From NCBI GenBank assembly GCA_039026915.1, contig JBCCLJ010000227.1:1-11092 (forward strand): a DNA stretch of 11,092 bases. The letters run 5' to 3'. A program made the position numbers and the translations under genes. The notes below the pieces were generated by a model. That model made no database searches and had not been told where the DNA came from. It saw only the letters and a list, made by a program, of their open reading frames with translations. Positions 6,802 through 11,092 of the stretch are shown here, piece after piece (the first letter of the stretch is position 1; the number at the start of each line of letters is the position of its first letter). Source of the DNA: JBCCLJ01 sp039026915 (GTDB lineage Bacteria > Acidobacteriota > Thermoanaerobaculia > Multivoradales > Multivoraceae).

Positions 6802-7626
6802 TCAGTCGCGCCGTTGGGCATTGACGCCCTTGTCGTAGCGGAAGAACTCGATCTCGAAGCTCGAGGGGATCTTCTCCTGCTCTCCCCGATAACGGTTGAT
6901 GTAGGAGATCAGGCCGCTGCCGCCGTTGCGCTTCTCGTAGTCGATGAAGTCGCCTTTGAACCAGTCGAAGATCTTGGAGACGGTGACTGTGTCGCGCCCG
7001 ATTTCGACGTTGCGCTCTTCGGAGACGAACTCGGTCATCGCGGCGTCGAGCTGCGTTTCGAGCGTGGCTGGCAGGAAGGGCTCCTGCGGCAGGCGAGGGC
7101 AGCTGATCGACGCGCAGTTGAGAGCGGCGTGGATCCTCGGATCCCCGAAGCCCTCCCGGATCAGGACGTCCTCGAGCCGCTTGAGACTGAGACGCTTGCC
7201 ATCGACCTCCCACTTGCGCTTGACGAAGAAGCGGTAGCCGGAGATCAATCCGCCCTTCCAGACGCTGTCGCGCTCGGGGCCGCGCTCGAGAACGCCGGCA
7301 AAGACGAGCGCGTTGTAGGCGTTCAGGTAGTACGCGAGCTCGTCCTCCTCGGTCGGGAACAGCTCGGGCGTCGAGGTCGGACCTTGCTGCTCGACCGCTT
7401 CGAGATACCGGTCGAGTGCGGCGCGGTCTTGTGCGAGGCCGTCGTAGTCGACGAAGCCTCGGGCGTCGACGGAGCGCTCGAGGACCGTCGCCCAATCGTC
7501 GTGAGAGAAGTGAGAAGCGTCCGTAGCGACGGCGGGCGACATCGACGCCAACCCCATCAGTGAGAGCCAGGCCAGGAGAGCTGGCAGCAGTGAGACGAGA
7601 CGGTGGGGACCGAGGGGCTGGGGCAT
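6802..7626 (-). CDS. Secreted DUF547 domain protein
   Basis: This 274-aa protein begins with a hydrophobic signal segment (about 10-35, ending near SPAVA), pointing to export. The remainder is a full-length DUF547 domain: DWATVLERSVDARGFVDYDGL (44-64), FPTEEDELAYYLNAYNALV (90-108), the family hallmark DPRIHAALNCASISCPRL (162-179) and a C-terminal SKIFDWFKGDF (217-227). H166 and C171/C176 lie in the hallmark and may form a papain-like or metal site; the function of the family is not established. The start is an ATG with AAGGAG at 7635-7640, 8 bases upstream. It is the first gene of the minus-strand run and is divergent from the S41 gene. The radical SAM gene follows by 62 bp. Confidence 0.9.
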   Translation of the reverse strand: MPQPLGPHRLVSLLPALLAWLSLMGLASMSPAVATDASHFSHDDWATVLERSVDARGFVDYDGLAQDRAALDRYLEAVEQQGPTSTPELFPTEEDELAYYLNAYNALVFAGVLERGPERDSVWKGGLISGYRFFVKRKWEVDGKRLSLKRLEDVLIREGFGDPRIHAALNCASISCPRLPQEPFLPATLETQLDAAMTEFVSEERNVEIGRDTVTVSKIFDWFKGDFIDYEKRNGGSGLISYINRYRGEQEKIPSSFEIEFFRYDKGVNAQRRD

Positions 7627-7778
7627 CGTGGCGGCTCCTTCATGGCGCGTTCAACCGTTATCCGGTGCGGAGGAGCGATTGGACTTCTTCAGATCAGATT
7701 TCCGCTTTCAGAATTTTTTGGGAAAGCGTCGGTGCGCGTCCGTCCCTTGGGGAAACACCGCAAGGAGACCGCCGCCTC
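7627..7778. promoter_or_regulatory. Divergent intergenic region, likely promoters for both directions
   Basis: These 152 bp separate the divergent DUF547 and S41 genes, so both transcripts should begin here. The centre (7679-7720) is markedly AT-rich for this window and includes a run of six T (7714-7719). An inverted repeat, CGCTTTC (7703-7709) and GAAAGCG (7722-7728), flanks it with a 12-base gap and could be an operator or a leader hairpin. I found no convincing -35/-10 pair and no -24/-12 sigma-54 site. AAGGAG at 7762-7767 serves the S41 start. Confidence 0.5.
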
Positions 7779-9482
7779 ATGGCTTCCGCTTCACCCCTTC
7801 TGCACACGAGTCTGGCCGAGAGCTACTCGTCCCGTCTCAGGCGCTTCGCCGAGCTGTCGGCCGGAGTTCTGCGCAACTTCCATGCGGAGCTGCCGCAGAT
7901 CACGGAGCGATGGGGGATCGATCCGACGCGGGTCCTGGAGCGTCTGGCCGCTGAGGACGAGGGTGCGCTCGATCGACGCCTGCTAAGGGCTTTTGGTCTC
8001 TTTCGCGATCGCCACACCCTGCCGAGTCTCGACGACCGGGCGGAGGTCTATCGTCTGCCCTTCGCTCTCTGTTCGGTCGAGGAGGCCGGGGTTCAGCGCG
8101 TCCTGGTGGAGACCCGTGAGCCTGCCGAAGTTCCGGGCTGGGTGTCGCCCGGTGTCGAGGTGACGCATTGGAACGGCGAGCCGATCGTCGAGGCGGCCCT
8201 GCGCTGCGGTGATCAGCAACGCGCTCGGCATGGGGCTGCTCGACTGGCGCTGGGGCTCGTGGGACTCACGCGCCGCACGACCGGTTCCGTTCCCAAGCCG
8301 CGCTCCGAGTGGGTGACTCTGACGGGGATCTGCGATGGCAGCGGTGGTGTTCGGGAAGCGCGTTTCCACTGGCGAGCTTCTGGCTTGGCCGCCCTCTCGC
8401 GCAGCGATGCACACTTCAGTCCGGCTTGCGCGGCTGCGGTCGAGGCCGCCGAACCGCTGGGTTCTCCCGATTGCAGCACTCTGGAGATCGAGGGCGCCTC
8501 CGTGGCCGTGCTTCGGCTCCGAGAGCTGGCGGGGGAAGAGGCCGTGCGGGCGCTCGACGATCTCCTGCGACGGGAGCCGGAAGCGCTCCTGGTCGATCTT
8601 CGCGGCAACGCGGGCGGCGAGATCGAGATCGCCGACCGGCTGGTGCATCGACTCGTCGGTGGCAGTCCCGCTCCGTGCCGCTTTCAGTTTCGTCGCACCG
8701 ACGCTGTCCGGCGCATGCTGCGACGGCACAGCGCCTGGAAGGACTGGAGCGAGCCCGAATCCGACGGCTGGTTCGTGGCTCGCCCTGTTACTTCACGGCA
8801 GCGTCTGGAGAGTCGTGGCAGCGGCTACACCGGCCGCGTCGTGGTGCTCGTCGATGCGTTGACCTACAGCGCCGCAGAGATCCTCGCGGGCCGGCTGCGT
8901 GAGAAGGCCGGGGCGGTGCTCGTCGGCCTCGACGGTGCAACGGGCGGCGGCCTCGCCAATGCCTGGGGCTACTCGGCTCTCGCGTCCCTTCACCCGACGC
9001 TGCAGCTGGAGCTCAGCGGCGCGGAGCGACGTCGAGACGGCCAGGGAGCTGTGGCCCGCGACTGGCATCTCGCGCGTTGGGCAGCCGACCTCCGCCTCGA
9101 GCGTGCCGCCGGCTACAGCGAAGCCGATTCGGGCCTTTGGCTCTTGCGAAGAGAAGACGGCTCTGAGATCGCGGTCGAGTGGGCGCCCGAGCGCGACGAC
9201 CTGCGGCTCGCCGTCTTCGACCGGGCGAATCCGCTGCTCCCCGAGCTGCCCGTCGGTCTCGGCCTGCAGCTGTCCGTGCGGCGGGCTCTCGTTCGCGGCA
9301 CGAAGGAGAGCTCGGGCGGTGCTCTGGTGCCGGACGTTCGACTTCGGCGTCGGCGGCTCGATGTGGTGCGTGGCGACGCGGACCTCTATCGACGCTGCCT
9401 GCGCTCGCCGAGGCTGCAGCGCGTTGCTGCACCTCGACACCAACGACCTCCTTCGGGAGATCAAGCAGGAGAAATGCGATGA
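7779..9482 (+). CDS. S41-family peptidase-like protein (tricorn/C-terminal processing type), no signal peptide
   Basis: This 567-aa protein has a helical N-terminus, then FRDRHTLP (75-82) like the D-H-T motif of S41 cores, a PDZ-like VEVTHWNGEPIV (126-137), LLVDLRGNAGGEIEIADRLV (270-289), and VVVLVDALTYSAAEILAGRL (354-373), whose S364 matches the nucleophile position. The lysine usual in CtpA (GKG after the nucleophile strand) is not present: the segment reads GLDGATGGGLANAW. H79 could act as the base, as in tricorn-type members, which is inference. No hydrophobic leader is seen, unlike most CtpA proteins, so a cytoplasmic location is likely. AAGGAG at 7762-7767, 11 bases before the ATG, fixes the start; the same frame is open upstream to 7560 but would overlap DUF547. 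About 150 C-terminal residues beyond the core are unassigned. The stop overlaps the next start (ATGA). Confidence 0.82.
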   Translation: MASASPLLHTSLAESYSSRLRRFAELSAGVLRNFHAELPQITERWGIDPTRVLERLAAEDEGALDRRLLRAFGLFRDRHTLPSLDDRAEVYRLPFALCSVEEAGVQRVLVETREPAEVPGWVSPGVEVTHWNGEPIVEAALRCGDQQRARHGAARLALGLVGLTRRTTGSVPKPRSEWVTLTGICDGSGGVREARFHWRASGLAALSRSDAHFSPACAAAVEAAEPLGSPDCSTLEIEGASVAVLRLRELAGEEAVRALDDLLRREPEALLVDLRGNAGGEIEIADRLVHRLVGGSPAPCRFQFRRTDAVRRMLRRHSAWKDWSEPESDGWFVARPVTSRQRLESRGSGYTGRVVVLVDALTYSAAEILAGRLREKAGAVLVGLDGATGGGLANAWGYSALASLHPTLQLELSGAERRRDGQGAVARDWHLARWAADLRLERAAGYSEADSGLWLLRREDGSEIAVEWAPERDDLRLAVFDRANPLLPELPVGLGLQLSVRRALVRGTKESSGGALVPDVRLRRRRLDVVRGDADLYRRCLRSPRLQRVAAPRHQRPPSGDQAGEMR

Positions 9483-9832
9483 CGCAAGCAACACAGACTG
9501 CAGACGCCATGGGCCGGGGCGATGTCGCCCGCGGGCAGGTGGACTTTCCCTACATGGTGATCAAGATGTTCTCGGACTTCGGCATGGCGGCCGGCAAGCC
9601 GCTGGCCCCGAGCGGAGTGCGCGAGCTCACCGGAGTGTGGAACCGTGTCCAGCAGCTGGTCTCCAACCAGGAGCTGAGCGTGGCTTCCGCGCGTCGCTGC
9701 ACGACGTCGGCGGCGCGCGAGGCTGCGAAGCTCTCCCAGGGGTCGGCCACGATCAGCGGTGACCACGTGCGCGAGGCGACGCGCATCGTCGCGGCCCGTT
9801 CGACGGCCACGGCCGGTCGCATCTGCAGCTGA
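9479..9832 (+). CDS. Small orphan protein of 117 aa translationally coupled to the S41 gene
   Basis: I do not recognise this protein. Its ATG (9479-9481) overlaps the S41 stop (9480-9482), and AGGAG at 9467-9471 lies 7 bases upstream, so translation is probably coupled. It has no signal peptide or clear membrane span. Residues 23-40 (FPYMVIKMFSDFGMAAGK) are mildly hydrophobic; the rest is predicted helical and Ala/Arg/Ser rich. The segment from about 74 to 107, ending QGSATISGDHVREATRIVAAR, follows the pattern of a long helix, a short loop with a Thr-Ile pair and a final Asp-x-Val-x-x-Ala helix, as in histone folds and AAA+ lid helices. This is only a pattern resemblance. The tight link to the S41 gene suggests a partner, substrate or regulator of the peptidase. 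The terminator-like hairpin follows by 5 bp. Confidence 0.75.
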   Translation: MTQATQTADAMGRGDVARGQVDFPYMVIKMFSDFGMAAGKPLAPSGVRELTGVWNRVQQLVSNQELSVASARRCTTSAAREAAKLSQGSATISGDHVREATRIVAARSTATAGRICS

Positions 9833-9837
9833 GCTAG

Positions 9838-9870
9838 AGCGGGGGCGGCTCCGAGGAGTTCGCCCCCGCT
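9838..9870 (+). terminator. Strong GC hairpin ending the S41 operon
   Basis: A perfect 10-bp stem, AGCGGGGGCG (9838-9847) with CGCCCCCGCT (9861-9870), encloses a 13-base loop (9848-9860). It begins 5 bp after the stop of the 117-aa gene. What follows is GCTATTCTCC, not a clean T-run, so termination may be inefficient or assisted. Confidence 0.7.
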
Positions 9871-9885
9871 GCTATTCTCCGCGCG
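9870..9885 (+). promoter_or_regulatory. Candidate extended -10 element for a leaderless sigma-54 activator gene
   Basis: TGC-TATTCT (9870-9878) resembles an extended -10 (TGn plus four of six matches to TATAAT). A start 7 bp downstream would fall on 9885, the first base of the GTG codon. No Shine-Dalgarno precedes that GTG. The -35 region would lie inside the hairpin loop and shows no match. It is a plausible leaderless arrangement, but only from pattern. Confidence 0.35.
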
Positions 9886-11092
9886 TGATCACCTCTCTGC
9901 CCCCCGAAGACGACGGTTTGGCTCGCTTCTTCGGCAAGCTGTTGCAGGCGCAGCACCGAAAGGAGCGGGTGCTCGACGTACTGGTGGAAGGAGCGATCGA
10001 ACTACTGAACGCCGAGTCCGGCTATCTGGTTCGGGAGCTCAAGGGCAATCTCTTCTTCTATCGTCGTTGGGGCGAGCGCCCCGATGGCAACAAGAAGGCT
10101 GTGAGCCGTGCAATCGTGAGATATGCACTCGGGAGAGGAGAGCCGGTGCTCGTACCGGATGTCGGAGAGTCCGAGTTCGCCATGCGAGAAAGCGTCGAAG
10201 CCCAGAGCCTGCGCTCCGTGCTTGCGTCGCGCATCGATGCGGAGGAAGAGGTGGCGCTCTATATCGAGTCGGGATCGCGCGCGATGGGTCCCGAGGATCT
10301 CGGCCTGTTCAGAACGATCGTCGAGATGACGAACCCGATCCTCGTCGAGGATGCGCGTCGACTGATGAACGGCAATGGAGCGGACGTCGAACGGAACTAC
10401 GACCTTGGCGACTTCGTCGCGGAAGACCCGAAGACGCTTTCGCTCCTTGATCTTGCCGCAAAGGTCGCTGCGACCGAACATCCCGTCTTGGTCACCGGAC
10501 CGAACGGCTCTGGCAAGGAGAGGGTCGCAGACTTCGTCCACCGCAACTCGAGCCGAGCGAAACAGGCACTGCACCCGATGAACTGCACCACGCTGACCGA
10601 GAGCTTGGCGGAGTCCCTGCTCTTCGGTCAGGAGGCGGGCGCCTTCACGGGTGCCAAGGAGGCAAAAGGGGCGTTCGGCGAGGCGGACGGCAGCACCCTT
10701 CTGCTCGACGAGATCGGCGAGCTCAAGCCGGACCTGCAGGTGAAGCTGCTGCGCGTTCTGGAGAGTCAGGAGGTTCAGCCGCTGGGCGCAAGGCGGCCAA
10801 AGAAGGTGAACGTGCGTGTTCTCGCAGCCACGAACCGCGATCTCGAGCTCGCCGTTCGGCAGGGGGTCTTTCGCGAAGATCTCTTCCATCGCCTCAACGT
10901 CTTCCGCATCGAAGTACCGCCTCTCGCAGAGCGTCCTGGCGACGTCATGCCGCTCTTCCGCCACTTCCTGAGCGATCTTTGCGTCGACGACCCGCTGCCG
11001 CGATTCACTCGAGAGGCTCGGGACGCCCTGGAGGCCCATCGGTGGAGCGGCAACGTACGCGAGGTGCGCAACCTCGCGATTCGCCTGGCGAC
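9885..11092 (+). CDS. GAF-AAA sigma-54 dependent transcriptional activator (3' end outside window)
   Basis: The 402 codons present run past the right edge. Residues about 15-155 look like a GAF sensor domain (AIELLNAESGYLV, SRAIVRYALGRGEPVLVPDV, SLRSVLASRI, LYIESGSRAMGPEDLGLF). Next is a complete AAA+ core except its end: Walker A TGPNGSGKE (204-212), the sigma-54 contact loop GAFTGA (252-257), Walker B LLLDEIGEL (272-280), sensor AATNRDL (314-320), arginine finger FREDLFHRLNVF (329-340) and WSGNVREVRNL (387-397). GAFTGA indicates genuine action on sigma-54 RNA polymerase. The usual C-terminal helix-turn-helix would lie beyond the window. There is no receiver domain and, unlike many myxobacterial relatives, no FHA domain before GAF. 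The GTG at 9885 is the best start despite lacking a Shine-Dalgarno; a TTG at 9918 is an alternative. Its target genes are unknown. Confidence 0.88.
   Translation, partial: MITSLPPEDDGLARFFGKLLQAQHRKERVLDVLVEGAIELLNAESGYLVRELKGNLFFYRRWGERPDGNKKAVSRAIVRYALGRGEPVLVPDVGESEFAMRESVEAQSLRSVLASRIDAEEEVALYIESGSRAMGPEDLGLFRTIVEMTNPILVEDARRLMNGNGADVERNYDLGDFVAEDPKTLSLLDLAAKVAATEHPVLVTGPNGSGKERVADFVHRNSSRAKQALHPMNCTTLTESLAESLLFGQEAGAFTGAKEAKGAFGEADGSTLLLDEIGELKPDLQVKLLRVLESQEVQPLGARRPKKVNVRVLAATNRDLELAVRQGVFREDLFHRLNVFRIEVPPLAERPGDVMPLFRHFLSDLCVDDPLPRFTREARDALEAHRWSGNVREVRNLAIRLA

Noticed and set aside
6740..7495. Upstream extension of the radical SAM frame
   Set aside because: This part is Arg-rich and overlaps DUF547 in another frame. 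The ATG at 6739 has its own ribosome binding site.
7560..7778. Upstream extension of the S41 frame
   Set aside because: It would overlap the DUF547 gene and runs through the AT-rich intergenic region. AAGGAG before 7779 marks the start.
7627..7778. Sigma-54 promoter controlled by the adjacent activator
   Set aside because: I looked for TGGCAC-N5-TTGCA-like spacing on both strands and saw no acceptable match.
10002..11039. 345-aa open frame antisense to the sigma-54 activator
   Set aside because: The plus-strand frame carries Walker A/B, GAFTGA and the arginine finger. The antisense frame is a common by-product of AAA+ genes in GC-rich DNA.

Overview
The window is GC-rich and, apart from its first ~530 bases, densely coding. 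It suggests a Gram-negative bacterium: secreted DUF885 and DUF547 proteins, a sigma-54 enhancer-binding regulator, small REP-like hairpin repeats and frequent GTG/TTG starts. The gene mix resembles Myxococcota and other former deltaproteobacteria, but this is inference from gene content; no rRNA or marker gene is present.

Layout. Positions 1-450 are a nested inverted-repeat block built from small triloop hairpins, with no credible gene. From 7626 down to 534 five genes lie head to tail on the minus strand. In transcription order they are a secreted DUF547 protein, a radical SAM enzyme with a cysteine-bearing tail, a ParB-like domain joined to a degenerate histidine-kinase-like region, a secreted DUF885 peptidase-like protein (TTG start), and an amidohydrolase of the MtaD/cytosine-deaminase type. 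DUF885 and the amidohydrolase are close enough (34 bp) to share a transcript, as are DUF547 and the radical SAM gene (62 bp). The ParB-like gene is set off by gaps of 93 bp (176 bp if its internal ATG is the start) and 103 bp.

A 152-bp divergent intergenic region separates DUF547 from a plus-strand pair: an S41-family peptidase-like protein without an export signal, whose stop overlaps the start of a 117-aa orphan protein (ATGA overlap). A strong GC hairpin follows, and directly behind it starts a GAF-AAA sigma-54 activator that runs off the right edge. It probably begins with a GTG and no ribosome binding site, with a -10-like element 7 bp upstream.

How the genes work together is not clear. 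No complete pathway is visible. The least ordinary items are the ParB/pseudokinase fusion, the S41 plus orphan couplet, the radical SAM protein with C-terminal cysteines, and the repeat block.
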